Shown: positions 1 to 10,989, counted from the stretch's first letter. The stretch is 64,000 nt of DNA from Zygnema cylindricum (GCA_037447655.1 JBBHKE010002536.1:1-64000), one strand, 5' to 3'. The notes: a model not told the origin generated them from the letters alone. Numbers and translations: made by a program.

Positions 1-146
1 GGGAGTCAGAGGGAGACAGGGAGAGAGAAGAAAAAGTTAGGTTAAGAAAAGGTAAAAAGTGGAGCAGAAAAGTGATTGCAGGCGGGTTCAGAGCCAGAGG
101 AGGAACTTTCACTTTTGGTTCGACCGTACATCCGAAGCTTCTAAAC
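1..146. other. Purine-rich left edge, no gene
   Basis: The first ~60 bases are GA-rich simple sequence, followed by about 85 bases with no recognisable coding or repeat signal. The last eight bases (139-146, ttctaaac) are the left target-site copy of the adjacent hAT-like MITE. Confidence 0.5.
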
Positions 147-484
147 CATAGTTCAAAAGTAGGTGAAAGTACGCCCATACAATATGCCTATTGTACGAAA
201 TACATACAATATGCCTATTGTATGCAAAACATACAATATGACCTTAAGAGCCATATTGTATTCGGACCTATTCGGACCAATTAGAACATTCGGACCAAAA
301 TTTGGACCAATTAAAACATTCTGACCAGAAGTTTTTAAATACACTGTCAGATTTGGATGATCGGACGGTCGCTGATAAAGGTACAGTAGCGATCTAAGAA
401 GATCACATGAAAAGCCCATGACACAACTTACGATAAAGGCGCCGACCAAAGGCCTACCATAAAAACGCCTACTTTTGAACTATG
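147..484. mobile_element. hAT-like MITE, family 1 (copy 1)
   Basis: A 338-bp non-autonomous element with terminal inverted repeats starting CATAGTTCAAAAGTAGG and ending in the complement. It is flanked by near-identical 8-bp duplications (ttctaaac at 139-146, gtctaaac at 485-492), as expected for hAT transposition. A shorter relative is at 30681-30941 with a perfect 8-bp duplication. Between the ends are tandem imperfect ACAATATGCCTATTGTA blocks. There is no coding capacity. Confidence 0.8.
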
Positions 485-899
485 GTCTAAACAAATGAAC
501 AAAAAGCAGCAGTTAGAATCAGTATTCTGCCAAAGATCCGAACATTCCAACATTCCAACGAGGCCAGACTTGACAAGATTCGTCCGTGCGTAAAAGTACG
601 ATTGACCGTGTATCGCTATTGGTGCTCGCACTAATAGTGGTGCAGCGAACACTACAGTAATAGACGGCGTACTGTACACCGTGTATTTAGGGTTAATGTT
701 TTTTTCGCCACTAAAAACATCTTTTCTCCGTACACACCTGTCGGATTTTCAGTTTGAGAGCGCCAATCGGAAGCTGAGAAGCTTGCCTTTCAGTCGCAAC
801 CGTCAGATCCACAATCCGACATGTGTGTACGGAGAAAATATTATTTTAAGTGGCTACAAAAAATATTAACCCTAAAGGGGTGTCCCCATGTAATCGGTA

Positions 900-1451
900 C
901 ACCGTCAATCGCTATTAGAGTATATAACGCCAATTCGGTGCCCTTTTTTCAAAAAAAAAAAACCCGAAATACAATCCATAATTTTATTTTTTCCATTATT
1001 CTAATTAGGTTTTTTTTTCAATTAGCGTTCATAAGGAAAGTACACTGCGATAGAAATAGTGTGGCGTACGGACAGATAATATTCGTACGAAATGGTACTT
1101 TTTGAATTACAAAAGCATAAAAAGACACTTAATATTATTGCGCACACATGTGAATGCGCACTGGAAGAAAAAGATGCAAACTCGTCGACAAAAATCACGT
1201 TCTCATATGTTCGTCCGTCGACCGTGTGAACAGCGCGACGGCGTACAAATTGTCAGATTTTGTACGGATACACATAATACTGTAGACATCGAAAGGGCGG
1301 GTATTTATTATTCAGGACAACCCAAATTACAGTTAGGGATTAATCAGTATATATTTTTTTTTTCAAAAAAAAAAAAATCCCGATTAGTGTTAATAACACT
1401 AATTGTTTTTTTACGCTATTTATTCCTTCACTCTAATAGCGATTGACGGTG
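900..1451. mobile_element. TA-flanked MITE (family CACCGTCAATCG), 552 bp
   Basis: Starts CACCGTCAATCGCTATTAG and ends with its complement, flanked by TA at 898-899 and 1452-1453. The homologous empty site in the second Harbinger-type copy (around 9869) has a single TA, which shows TA is the target duplication. That is the Tc1/mariner (Stowaway-like) signature. A 549-bp near-identical copy lies at 35364-35912 and a 5'-truncated one at about 10990-11465. Open frames inside these copies are not conserved as proteins. Confidence 0.85.
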
Positions 1452-1760
1452 TACTTTAATAAAGTATTTTGGACTGTAGTGAAGACTCGCCGTACTACTT
1501 TGAAGAGCGTCCCAATGTGCGAAAATGAAATCGGAACTTTGGCATTTGACGGTTGTAGACGTAGGTACAACTTGTGATGATTGAAGACGATTACGAAACT
1601 TCCGACTATTCGTGACGCCAACAAAAAACAGCGACTAGATTTTTGTAAAATTGCAAATGTTTAGGGTTTGGTGACATTGTGACGTCACGCTCACTTGTGA
1701 CGTCACGGATTCAAAAACTTTCCGCCATGGTTTCCCGATTTCGCTTTTTCTACAGTACAC

Positions 1761-2441
1761 CAGAGGTCGCAAAAGTCAAAAAAAATCATACCCGAAACCG
1801 ACCGCTAAATCTGGTAACCGACGCCCGACCGAAGTTTGCCTACGCCCAAAATTGTTAACCGCTAACCGCCGCTTACTTAAAAAATTAACCGACCGTGTCT
1901 ACCGTGATTCCGAAAAGTACAAAATTAATCAATGTACGAAATAAGCCAATAATACGATTTGTCGCTGCTCCTAAGATTTCGCAATGAATAGTGTTACTAC
2001 CGGGTCGATGGTGTGACGCTTTAATGCTCCCTAAGATTTGCAATGAATAGCAATAGGTGTAATTGCGACGCTTTGTCGCTTGCCTAAGATTTGCTAAATG
2101 AATATTGTACTATCGTGTCGATTTGAGACGTTTACTCGCCGCTCTCTAAGATTTTCAAATAAATAAAGCTTAATACAAGACCAAGGTCGATTTCGGACGC
2201 TTAATCATGATGCCACTTCTTCCACGATACCAAAGTACGAACAATTATGTTGGAAAAAAAAGTACAAAATTTTCATTTTTTGGTTTTTGTTTGACCGAAT
2301 CGTAATAACCGTTTTTTTTCCTCAGGAGTCAATCCCCGACCGACCACTCCCCTGACTCTGGCAACCGAATCCGTTTCGGATCCGGCGAGGGCGGTCGATT
2401 AACGGTCGGTCACGGTTTCGGTTGACCGTTTGCGAGCTCTG
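1761..2441. mobile_element. hAT-like element, innermost layer of the nest
   Basis: A 681-bp element with ends CAGAGGTCGCAAA and (complement) CAGAGCTCGCAAA. It is bordered by a perfect 8-bp duplication CAGTACAC at 1753-1760 and 2442-2449. It has no open frame of note. Internally, 1965-2200 carries about four ~60-bp degenerate repeats with the core CTAAGATTTGCAATGAATA. This is the youngest layer of the 0.7-3.3 kb nest. Confidence 0.85.
1965..2200. repeat. ~60-bp tandem repeats inside the hAT element
   Basis: About four diverged units share the core CTAAGATTTGCAATGAATA, followed by a tract ending in a GACGCTTTA-like sequence. Subterminal repeats are common transposase-binding regions in hAT elements; that role is inferred here. 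Confidence 0.6.
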
Positions 2442-3293
2442 CAGTACACCGCCAATCGCTATTAGAGTAAATAACGCTAATTCGGTGCCCTTTTTTCAAA
2501 AAAAAAAACCTGAAATACAATTAATAACGCTATTTAAGTAGGTGGACCATAATCTGCCACGTCTCAGGTACTAAATTAGAATCAATAACGCTAATTGTTT
2601 TTTGACGGTATTTAATCCTTGACTCTAATAGCAATTGGCGGTGTACTTTTCTCACTCGACTAGCCATTAAATAAAAACCTAAAAATTTTCAAAAAAAAAA
2701 AAAATCAAAGATCTTTCATTTTATACCAACATTGTTGTGTCTCACTCTAAAAAGTGTGAGTTACAAGCTATAGTGTGAGAGGGAGAGAGGAGAGGCGATG
2801 ACAGCAAAAAATTATGCAAAGGACCCATGAATGCAAGTGGAAGTCCGAGACCCCTGCAATTTTTTTTCCGTACATAGCGCGTGACAGGCACGAAGAAAAG
2901 TAGCAAGGACTCTCCCTCGTCCAAAAAATTTACAAATTGTGTGGCGCGTGCGTGGGTCATTTTTCATTCGCTGTTTGGGCGGTACTTGAACTAAAATCAC
3001 CCCCTCGAGGTGATTTTGGATTAAGTTTTTTTTTGGGCTGGATTCTCTTGCCCGAGGGTTAAAAAGAGGAATATGCCAAAATGCGTTCACATGACGACAA
3101 ACACGCCGTACATCCGAAGTATAAATTGGAGTTCACTTAACTTTGGTAAAAATGATTTTCTCGTACGGCTAAAGTTTTTGTCAAAGTTCCCTTAATTTTA
3201 TGGCAAAAAGACAGAGAAAAGTAGATACTTTAAAACATGGGGACACCCCCTAATAGCGATACACGGTATACAGGCAATAGACGGCGTACTCTA

Positions 3294-3700
3294 CACCGTG
3301 TATCGCTATTAGTAGTGTTGTGTATCGCTATAAAATATATCGGTCCGTACAATTATCGCCGATAGTTATCGATATCGGTGTTATCGCCGATAATAACCGA
3401 TAAATATCGGCTATTTATCGGCGATAACACCGATAACGATATATCGTACCAATATATCGATTATCGGATACCCGAAAAAAGGCACATATCGGTTATCGAC
3501 AAATCCTTACCGATACACAACACAATCTATTAGTGATAATGTTATTTTTGCCACTCAAAACATGTTTTCTCCATACACGCTTGTCGGGTTATTGATCTGA
3601 CGGTTGCGAAGTCTCCATGTGAAATCGGACAGGTGTGTCCGGAGAAAATATGTTTTAAGTGGCAAAAAAATATGGAATTGCATATCGCAGTGACAATTTT
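3294..3700. mobile_element. TA-flanked MITE (family CACCGTGTAT), second copy, split by a hAT MITE
   Basis: Begins CACCGTGTATCGCTATTAG after a TA at 3292-3293. It is interrupted at 3313-3525, resumes TGATAATG and contains the diagnostic pair near TCCATACACGCTTGTCGG and GGACAGGTGTGTCCGGAG. Its right end is degenerate (AATTGCATATCGCAGTG). The 24 bases before it (3271-3293) repeat 653-676, so the MITE plus flank was probably duplicated in tandem before the nest formed. Confidence 0.7.
3313..3525. mobile_element. hAT-like MITE, family 2 (TAGTGTTGTGTATCG), short copy
   Basis: A 213-bp foldback element starting TAGTGTTGTGTATCG and ending CGATACACAACACAA. The interior is almost entirely palindromic ATCGGCGATAA-type sequence. 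Near-perfect 8-bp duplications flank it (gctattag 3305-3312, tctattag 3526-3533). It is inserted into the TIR of the surrounding MITE. Longer relatives are at 9132-9562, 31554-32119 and 49903-50371. Confidence 0.8.
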
Positions 3701-4224
3701 TGCTGCGCGCAGGTAGTTGGAGTCAACTTTTCAGAAAGTGTACATTTTAAGTACAAATTAGTACAAGTTACATACCGTTGAGTTTATATTTGACAGTCAG
3801 TCAAACAACTTTTGACTTGTGAAATATTGTAACATGGGGTTAAAAAAATGCGGCACTTGCGAACGTCAACCGTCATAAAAGAAAACAATTCACTCGGCCG
3901 ACCCTAAATATAAACCCTAAAAGCGATACACGGTGTACTGTCGCGCACAAAGCATGACGCGCTGTCGTGCATGTGACCAATTACACGAATAAGCATGCAG
4001 CCCAACCAGCTGTACAGAAAAGGTGGAACAAACGAGCAATGAAAATCCCAAAGCAAAAGAATTATAATACAAAGCAAAAATGAATTTGACAATGTGGAAA
4101 GGAAATAAAAGGTGGAAGGTGAGTGGGAAGTTGAGAGAGAGATCCATTTATTACTAAGCCGATGGGTAGCCACTAGGCTCCACGGTCTGGGCGTATTCCT
4201 TACAGGAGTTAGGTCTAGGATTTT
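3701..4224. other. Gene-less stretch with transposon ends
   Basis: No gene seen. A shared motif, ATTTTTGCTGCGCGCAGGTA at about 3704-3723, recurs at about 46973-46992. At 3905-3932 there is an isolated MITE terminus (AGCGATACACGGTGTA). The remainder is unassigned AT-rich sequence. Confidence 0.5.
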
Positions 4225-4560
4225 AAATAAAGAAAACAAAACCAGAAAAATGCAAGAAAACAACAATAAAAATCTGCAGTGAATCCGAGATAACCGGATC
4301 TTGGCACGCTGATTGCAGAAAATTACAACAAGAAAACAAGTACTGAAAATACGTAAAGAATCCGAGATTACCGAATTCTAACAAACGAGTAAAAATAGTA
4401 ACAAGAAAATACAAGAAAACAACGTTAAAAATCTGCACAAAATCCGAGAAAACCAGATTTTGACACACTAGTAACCAATTGCAAAAAAATGATAATAGAA
4501 AGCCAGCGATTAGAAGCTATAGAGAATCCGAGATAACCGGATTCTAACAACCACAAGCGA
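4225..4560. repeat. Minisatellite with AATCCGAGATAACCGG core
   Basis: Four diverged units of about 85-100 bp (cores near 4280, 4359, 4440 and 4526) share AATCCGAGATAACCGGATT followed by AACAAG/AACAAC and a poly-A-rich spacer. The last unit continues into a block (4490-4670) that is repeated directly at 6410-6600. Confidence 0.7.
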
Positions 4561-4670
4561 ACTCCAACAAAGGCCACAGAAATTAGACAACAAAATGTCA
4601 AACACTAATTCAGAGAAGGCATCCACAAAGGTTCAGAAACAACCTGAGAAAGTAGGCAAAATCCAAACTA
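4490..4670. repeat. Direct repeat flanking the LTR-like cluster (left copy)
   Basis: About 180 bp closely similar to 6410-6600, in the same orientation (shared landmarks GACAACAAAATGTCAAACAC and AACAACCTGAGAAAGTA). The two copies bracket the LTR-like sequence at 4671-6409. They may be internal sequence of the same retroelement or a duplicated target segment. Confidence 0.65.
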
Positions 4671-5427
4671 GTCTATTAGGATAAAGCTTACCGCTACCGG
4701 TCAACTTGACGAACCGTAGGTACCGGGATCAAATCTCTGGTCCGTCAATTATATTTTTAGTAACCTACTAAAAATAGCTATCTGTTGAACTAAAAGGCAG
4801 CCATGGATCAACCTCTCTCTCTTACCTTCAGTGACTACAACAAGTATGGAAGCTAGAGAGCGGGGGTGGAGGCAGGCTGTCCGTCCTTTTACCTTTTATA
4901 AAAAACATATTTAAACCTAGAAAATACTATAAAAATCTATAAATTTCAACATGGGCTACCTCCTCAATTCTCTAAGTTCTAAACCTTTCTCACAACCCCT
5001 ATCTACTGATGTACGAACCAATCAGAAGATTGTTCAGTACAAACAAGTACTATGCCCAATGTACTTCTATACGGCTGGTGTACGACAACGCCATTGAGGG
5101 GACGTTTGTCTCCTTTGGACTTGCCCTTATGCTCCCCGTGATTCCCGCTTCCCAATGATATCTTGCCCCGTGTCAACAGGTCATGTTACATCCGCAAACC
5201 GCCAAGACGGCCATACCGGGATCCCGGCGGTGGTGCGGGCCGTTGGATCCTAAACCAGCTTTTACTGTTCGCCGTCGAAAATAGCAAATGTCCGGTACAT
5301 TTATTTCGTGCGTACTAAAACCAAACTAGTCTCTATGTCTTTAGTTTGGTATTCCGTTAATCGGATTAATGCTATAGCTAATATTTACATAGCTATCGAA
5401 CCGTGTGTATCCTAACGGACTACTACG

Positions 5428-5505
5428 ACAGACTCGTAAGGGTTGACGGCTACGCCTCGCCCTACCGGTCGGAGGTTCGAGTCCTGCCGGACTCAACCCT
5501 TTTTA
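5428..5505 (+). other. tRNA-like / Pol III B-box module in an LTR copy
   Basis: Contains a perfect B-box, GGTTCGAGTCC, with an outer pairing AGGGTTGA / TCAACCCT and a TTTTT run immediately after it, as in a Pol III terminator. Anticodon and D arms are not canonical. It is not called a tRNA gene. Equivalent modules occur in the other LTR copies. Confidence 0.45.
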
Positions 5506-6168
5506 GTTGAGAGTGACTTAGGTCACTCTTAAGCCCTGCTTATGGAGCTAAGGCAGCCATGGCTCCACCGCCCTCTCTTTCCTTCAGTGACTACAACAAG
5601 TATGGGGGTCAGAGAGAGAAGGTGGAGACAAGCTGCCTCTGCTTTTCTTTTCTTTCTTAGTTTAATTAAGACCTAGAAAATACCTCCCTTAAATCTAGTG
5701 ATTTAAACACTCCCCTTACGTAGAAGATAGTATTGAGGTATTGACCAATCACAAGACTGTTCCGTACAATAAAGTAAAGATGTTGGAGTACTTTCTGTAT
5801 GGACAGTCTACGACGTCGCCATAATGCGACATTTGTCACATCTAGATTTTTTGTCTTCCATTCCGAAGATTCTATAAACCGTACGATGTTGCCACGTGTC
5901 ATCTAGAGTGGCGGAGTCCGCAAACCGCCAAATTGTCCTTTCTGCGAAGCCGACGCTATCCACGGCCGTCCGATTGATATCGGTATTTAATACGGACCGT
6001 TGAAACAAATGTCCGTACTATTTGTTTCGTCATAGTACAGCTGATTCTATGCCTTATATACCATAATAGAGTTAAATGGAAAACTCTACGTGTAACTATT
6101 TAAATATCTATCAAGCCCTATATGTCATAGCACTAGTCCTATACTAAACGGACAATGCTAACGGCTAC

Positions 6169-6222
6169 GGGCTACTTGACGGACGGTAGGTACCAGGATC
6201 AAATCCTGGCTCTGTCAAATAC
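6169..6222 (+). other. tRNA-like minihelix in an LTR copy
   Basis: The outer arms TTGACGG and CTGTCAA pair, and an inner CCAGG-ATCAAAT-CCTGG hairpin has a 7-base loop like a T-arm. The same arrangement occurs at 4704-4752 and, on the minus strand, at about 59855-59905 and 63741-63800. The D and anticodon arms are replaced by a short linker. Confidence 0.45.
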
Positions 6223-6409
6223 ATTTTTAGTAAACCTACCTTTATCTACTCCTGTCTCTCTGGAGAGCTTAGGAAGCCATGGCTCTAGCTCCCTCTCCAG
6301 CCTTCAGTGACTACAACAAGTGTGGGGGCTTGGAGGAGGGAGTTAGAGGCAGACTGCCTTTACTCTTTTCTATCCTAATACAGACCTAGAAAATACTCAA
6401 ATATCAACA

Positions 6410-6600
6410 AAATGATAATGGGAAATAAACAATGGAAAATGGTAGAGAATCCGAGATAACCGGATGATAAAAAAACCACAGGCGAACTCAAACAAAAGCC
6501 ACAAATATTAGACAACCAAATGTCAAACACTAATTTACAGAAGGCATCCACAAGGTTCAAAAACAACCTGAGAAAGTATGCAGAATCCACACTAGAAAAG
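6410..6600. repeat. Direct repeat flanking the LTR-like cluster (right copy)
   Basis: Matches 4490-4670 in the same orientation, including one AATCCGAGATAACCGGAT unit. It directly adjoins the TG terminus of the rightmost LTR-like copy at 6409. Confidence 0.65.
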
Positions 6601-9131
6601 GTGGTTGAAGGGAAACCGTGCGGACTCCGGCCGAACCGAGTGAATTAACTTGTAGGGTTTACAATGAAAGCATAATGAGGAAAGAGAAAAAGCTAAGCGC
6701 TTAACAAACTAAGGCAAAAAAAGCCTTGCAGGGAAAAACTGACAATTTGACAAAGGAAAAAGACAAGGGAAAAAGACAAAAAAATCGAAGTCCTCTTCGA
6801 CCAATTCTTGTACTCTCAAATTATGAGAGTACAAACCTAACGGAATCATCTAAATACTAACAAAAGAGCCACAATACTAATTTCTGGCATTTTCTAACTA
6901 ACGAATAACGTGCAAGTATTCTAATATACAATCTGCACCTAGTTTGGGTCCTCGCCAATAAGCGACCAGAACCATATGCCTACGTTACAAAATTCACAAT
7001 CCACGGATTAAAACCCTTCCTAACTAAATGTGATTGCGTGAACCTCCAAGGGTTCACGACTTAAAGTCCAACCAATTATATTGCAGCGCCAACGGTCCAA
7101 AATCGTACGTCCAAATTAATAACAGTTGGACACCGCGTGAAGTCAAAATCTTCAACGAATATTGAAGTACGATCGCCCTTGTTCACACAAATATAGATCT
7201 CCGTTTCGTCCGTGGAAATTACGGCGTCACTTCGATTACAGTACACGTCTACACACAATTTGCATCCCAAACTGAATCAGTGTGGCTGCAACATGTAATA
7301 TTCATACAAACAAACTAAAATAAAATACCGACACGATACGGCATGACAGCGCCAACTTTGTGGGTGTTTTGGAGGACAACTTCCCAACAAAGCGTACAAA
7401 ATGCGTACGAAAATCGTACAAAGAGCGTACGCAAGAATGCATGTCTCCAATGTGGTTCTTTCAACTTGCAAACGGTGATGGAGGTCTACGAGCGGTGTGC
7501 ACTTTGGCCATAAACTATCCCTTTTGGCCAGAAATTATCCTTTCCCATAAAAAGTATTGCATCTTCAGTTGTTGGAAAATATGTATACAGATGAAACTCT
7601 CGGTAACATGTTTTTTTTTTTACAAAATCCATCATTTGTATGGCCTTGCCGGGTATACATTAACTGGTCAAGTTACTAAATTCGTAACAAAATTCATCAT
7701 TTTAGTAGCTCAGTTTGAGAAGGTCAGAGTCATCGGCAAATGTCACATGGGACAGTGTCGCCTCATAATCTTCTTGTGGTAATCCATTTTTCTTTTGTGA
7801 CGTTGCATTTGGTACGATAATATCATATTTTGTGTGATTATTCCTCTGAACACAACGAGTATCCTAACTTACCACTAGTCAACATATGCTCTTGTTATCT
7901 GTTATGGCCATTCGAAAGCTCATTTTGGCATAGCGTTTAGGATCTTGGGAAAAAAATGAAGAGAATCCGTGTATTTAGTCCTTATGTGTCTCCTCTTCCC
8001 CTTTTAGTTCGCTAAAATTGTCCCCTTCTACCACCTTAACCGCATAGTCCCCTTCAAACCCATCGGTCCCCACCACGATAATTTTTCGCCTCAAGATTTA
8101 ACTGTTTTTTTTACAGTGTTTGGGGTGAATATATGTCGTGCATCATTTGATCGTCGTCGAGGTTTGACACGTTTTGTTGGGCGTTCACGCATGTTTTTTT
8201 TTCACGTATTTGTATATCGCACAAGCCATTTAAATGAATACCATCTCGACAACTTTAACTTATTGTTGAACCATAAACTCCACAATGTCCATGAATGGCC
8301 AATAACTCCTAAACCGAGCCAAATAAGTGAAAGCGTGGTTTGCTTGTTGTAGTTCGTGTAAGTTTCATAATAAGTGCGTTTGGTAAGCTTAAGGAGAAAC
8401 TCGCTCAATGTACGTTGAAACTCCTCCAAAAGTGTTTTCTTAATCTTTATTTGACTCCACACAACCAAGTTCACAACAAATACCTATGCAATGGTACCAT
8501 GAAAATGCTTCCACTTGAAGGTATTTAACTACGTACATTAACCAATGTTTGTTGTCCAATCTCGATCTCATTAAACCACTCATCTATACTTTCTTATGCT
8601 TTGTTGTGATTTAGAAGGAATTTAATAAGGAGACGATTTTATCATGAAGTTTTGTTTTTAGTACAAAACTTGATTGAAATGGAATATTGTTCACTACTAT
8701 TAAATGTTGCAATTGGAAAACCCCAAAGTACGAACAAAAACTACAAGATATTGAGAGCAAGAAATACAAATACAAATGTTAAAACCATACTATAAGAGCA
8801 GTAAAAAACCACGCCATATACGAACTCCAAAGGACAAAATGGAATGTCGGCCCAAAACCTAAAACGAGTCCACACTAAAAGGTCGGAACTACTCTAGTGG
8901 AAACGTTATGAAAAAATTGGTTGTAGACATAGTTGTTTAATTCGTACAAATTTAGACTTTTTTACAATTTTTGTGTAGTATTCGCAATTTTATACTTTCT
9001 GTAAATTTCATAAAGTTTTCGTTGTGCGAAACAATACACGGAAAGTTTCCCTTTAAACCCTACAACATCGTTAATAAATCTTAAAAAGTACAAAAAATAC
9101 ACGGAAATATATGGAAGTGTGCCCTAAAAAC
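6601..9131. other. 2.5 kb with no recognisable gene
   Basis: AT-rich sequence with no exon series, transposase motif or clear tandem repeat. The longest open frame (7360-7782, 140 codons) has low complexity, no recognisable domain and no splice-compatible neighbours, and is not called. A 90-codon minus frame at 8202-8474 is likewise unsupported. Confidence 0.5.
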
Positions 9132-9562
9132 TAGTGTTTTGAATCAGTGGCCATTTGTGGATAACCGATGTGCCAATTTTTTTGTCCTATCAATAATCAA
9201 TATATTGGAACGATATATCGGTATCGGTGTTATCGCGATGACAATCGATAGGTTTTTTATGATGATAACAACGGTTCGATAACTATCGGCGATAAATTGT
9301 ACGGTTCATGCCGTTCAATTGTACCGTTTATTTCCAGGTACATAACAAATTGTCATACGTGGCATGCCATGCTATATATAGTGAAAATACAATACGGTGT
9401 ATTATAAAGTACTATTATATAGGGTACTATATTTTTTCCCATTTATCGCCGATAAGTAATATGTTAGTCTCGGAGCGATATATCGGGACTCCTCACTGTT
9501 CGATAACCAATAAATATCGGCATTGATTTTATCGCGATAAGTTTTGACCCGATACAACAGTA
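9132..9562. mobile_element. hAT-like MITE, family 2
   Basis: A 431-bp element starting TAGTGTTTTGAATC and ending CCCGATACAACAGTA. Near-matching 8-bp duplications flank it (ctaaaaac 9124-9131, ctaaaatc 9563-9570). The interior has the family's ATCGGCGATAA / CGATATATCGG palindromes and a central segment (CATACGTGGCATGCCATGC) shared with 31554-32119 and 49903-50371. Confidence 0.7.
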
Positions 9563-9848
9563 CTAAAATCCTTAAAACGGAAAATGTAAGGCAACTTTAT
9601 TGAAATGTAAGAGAATGTATATGAATGTACCATTAAAACATTAAAATCCCGTTAAATAGCCCTAAAAAGTACGAAATACACGGACACTGTACGGAAATGT
9701 ATGGAAAATGTAAGGCAACTGTACTGAAATGTACGGGAATGTACTTTAGCAACCCTAAAATCCCCTAAAATAACCCTAAAAGTACAGAAATATACGGACA
9801 CTAAACCTAAATGTACGAAAAATGTACGTCTGGTACGCATTTTATTAA
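9563..9848. repeat. Degenerate GTACGGAAATGTA repeat
   Basis: Short imperfect units built on GTACGRAAATGTAMGG and CCCTAAAAGTAC recur through this stretch. A related tract is at about 29940-30160. No coding potential is seen. Confidence 0.5.
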
Positions 9849-10796
9849 GGGTACGTCCCCCTGTAATCGGTACTTTGATAAAGTATTTCGGACTGTATTA
9901 AGGATTCTCCGTACTACTTTGAAGAGCGTCCCTATGTGCGAAAATGAAATCGGAACTTTAGAATGTGACGGTTGTAGACGTAGGTACAACTTGTGACGAT
10001 TGAAGGCGACTACGAAACTTCCGACGATTAGTGACGCCAACAAAAACAACGAGAGTGGTAGACGTCTAGATTTTTGTGAAATCGTAGATGTTTAGGGTTT
10101 GGTGATATTGTGACGTCACTCTCACCTGTGACAACGTCGACGTCACGGATTCAATAACTTTTTGCCATGGTTTTCCGATTTCGTTTTTTCTACTTTTCTC
10201 GCTCGACTTGCCATTAAATAAAAACCTAAAAATTGTCAAAAATAATATTTTTAAATATCTTTCATTTTATACCAATATTGTCGTGTCTCATTTTACATAG
10301 TGTGAGATAAAAGCGATAGTGTGAGAGGGAGAGGGGAGAGGCGACGACGACGCAAAATTTTGCAAAGGACCCCATGAATGAAAGTGGAGGTCGAGACCCC
10401 TGCAAATTTTTTTCCGTACATGCGCGTGACGGGCACGGAGAAAAATAGCGAGGACTCTCCCTTGTCCTAAAATTTTCACATTCTTGTGGCGCGTGCGTGG
10501 GTCGTTTTTCATTCGCTGTTTGGGGGGTACTTGAACTAAAATCACCTCCTCGAGGTGATTTTGGTTTAAGTTTTTTTTTTGGGCTGAATCCTCTTGCACG
10601 GGGGTCGTAAAGGGGAAAACGCCAAAATGCATTCACATGACGACAAACATGCCGTACATCCAAAGTATGAATTGACGTATACTTTAATTTGGTAAACATA
10701 ATTTTCTCGTACGGTTAAACTTTTTTTCAAAGTTCCCTGAATTTTAGGGCAAAAAGACAGAGAAAAGTAGATACTTTAATACATGGGGACGTACCC
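9849..10796. mobile_element. PIF/Harbinger-type MITE, copy 2, uninterrupted
   Basis: A 948-bp element with ends GGGTACGTCCCC and GGGGACGTACCC, flanked by TAA at 9846-9848 and 10797-10799. It is collinear with the interrupted copy at 876-3250 and serves as its empty-site reference. Internal landmarks include TTGTGACG and GAAGAGCGTCCC. The minus-strand frames of 114-145 codons are not conserved between the two copies, so it is regarded as non-coding. Confidence 0.85.
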
Positions 10797-10989
10797 TAAC
10801 AATTCATTATTGTTCGATGCGCATTGTACGTAGTATTCGGGAGTTTGATGCGTGCGTAATATGCGAATTGAAATACTATGCTTGCAGCTTTCGATTATAA
10901 AATGCTGAAAAGCATCATTCATTCTTAGATTTCCGTTAATCGTTACGGGAAAAGTTACAGAGCCCCCTTTGGTTAGAAAGTGCAAAGAG

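Larger units (their letters stand above)
1758..2643. mobile_element. TA-flanked MITE (family CACCGCCAATCG), split by a hAT element
   Basis: A 197-bp element when emptied: CAC at 1758-1760, then CGCCAATCGC from 2450 to ATTGGCGGTG at 2643, followed by TA. It has a hAT element with its duplicated CAGTACAC inserted three bases inside its left end. It sits within the Harbinger-type MITE, whose empty site is readable near 10191. Confidence 0.75.
876..3250. mobile_element. PIF/Harbinger-type MITE, copy 1, interrupted twice
   Basis: Ends AGGGGTGTCCCC and GGGGACACCCCC form the inverted repeats. It is flanked by TAA on both sides (873-875, 3251-3253), the 3-bp duplication typical of PIF/Harbinger. Its sequence is collinear with the uninterrupted copy at 9849-10796 except for two insertions: 900-1451 (plus TA) and 1758-2643. 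Both empty sites can be read in the second copy. No transposase remains. Confidence 0.85.
677..3268. mobile_element. TA-flanked MITE (family CACCGTGTAT), split by nested elements
   Basis: The outermost layer of a nest. It begins CACCGTGTAT at 677 after a TA, runs to 875, resumes at 3254 and ends TACACGGTA at 3268 before another TA. With inserts removed it is about 214 bp, against 215 bp (28899-29113) and 207 bp (52364-52570) for intact relatives. Its core is the foldback pair TCCGTACACACCTGTCGG / GACATGTGTGTACGGAG. Position 876-3250 is a Harbinger-type MITE inserted at TAA. Confidence 0.8.
4671..6409 (-). mobile_element. Cluster of three LTR-like repeats (minus orientation)
   Basis: Three diverged copies lie head to tail. 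Landmarks recur every ~720-755 bp: GACTACAACAAGTATGG-like motifs at about 4836, 5590 and 6311, and CCTAGAAAATAC at about 4917, 5671 and 6386. On the minus strand the right-hand copy begins TGTTGATATTTGAGTATTTTC at 6409, matching the terminus of the LTR inserted at 59667. Another TGTTGA terminus is at 4951. Each copy has a tRNA-like module ~190-240 bases from its TG end. No gag or pol coding sequence was found, so these are solo LTRs, a TRIM-like element or nested LTR fragments. Confidence 0.65.

Noticed and set aside
821-1446. Open frames shared between MITE copies (1102-1446, 11154-11363, part of 35512-35754)
   Set aside because: The similarity comes from the MITE DNA being near-identical. 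Frames are broken at different points and there is no domain.
4671-6409. 5S rRNA-carrying Cassandra element
   Set aside because: No 5S rRNA internal promoter could be matched; the conserved module is tRNA-like instead.
7360-7782. 140-codon plus-strand frame
   Set aside because: Composition resembles random AT-rich translation and no motif or conserved neighbour was seen.
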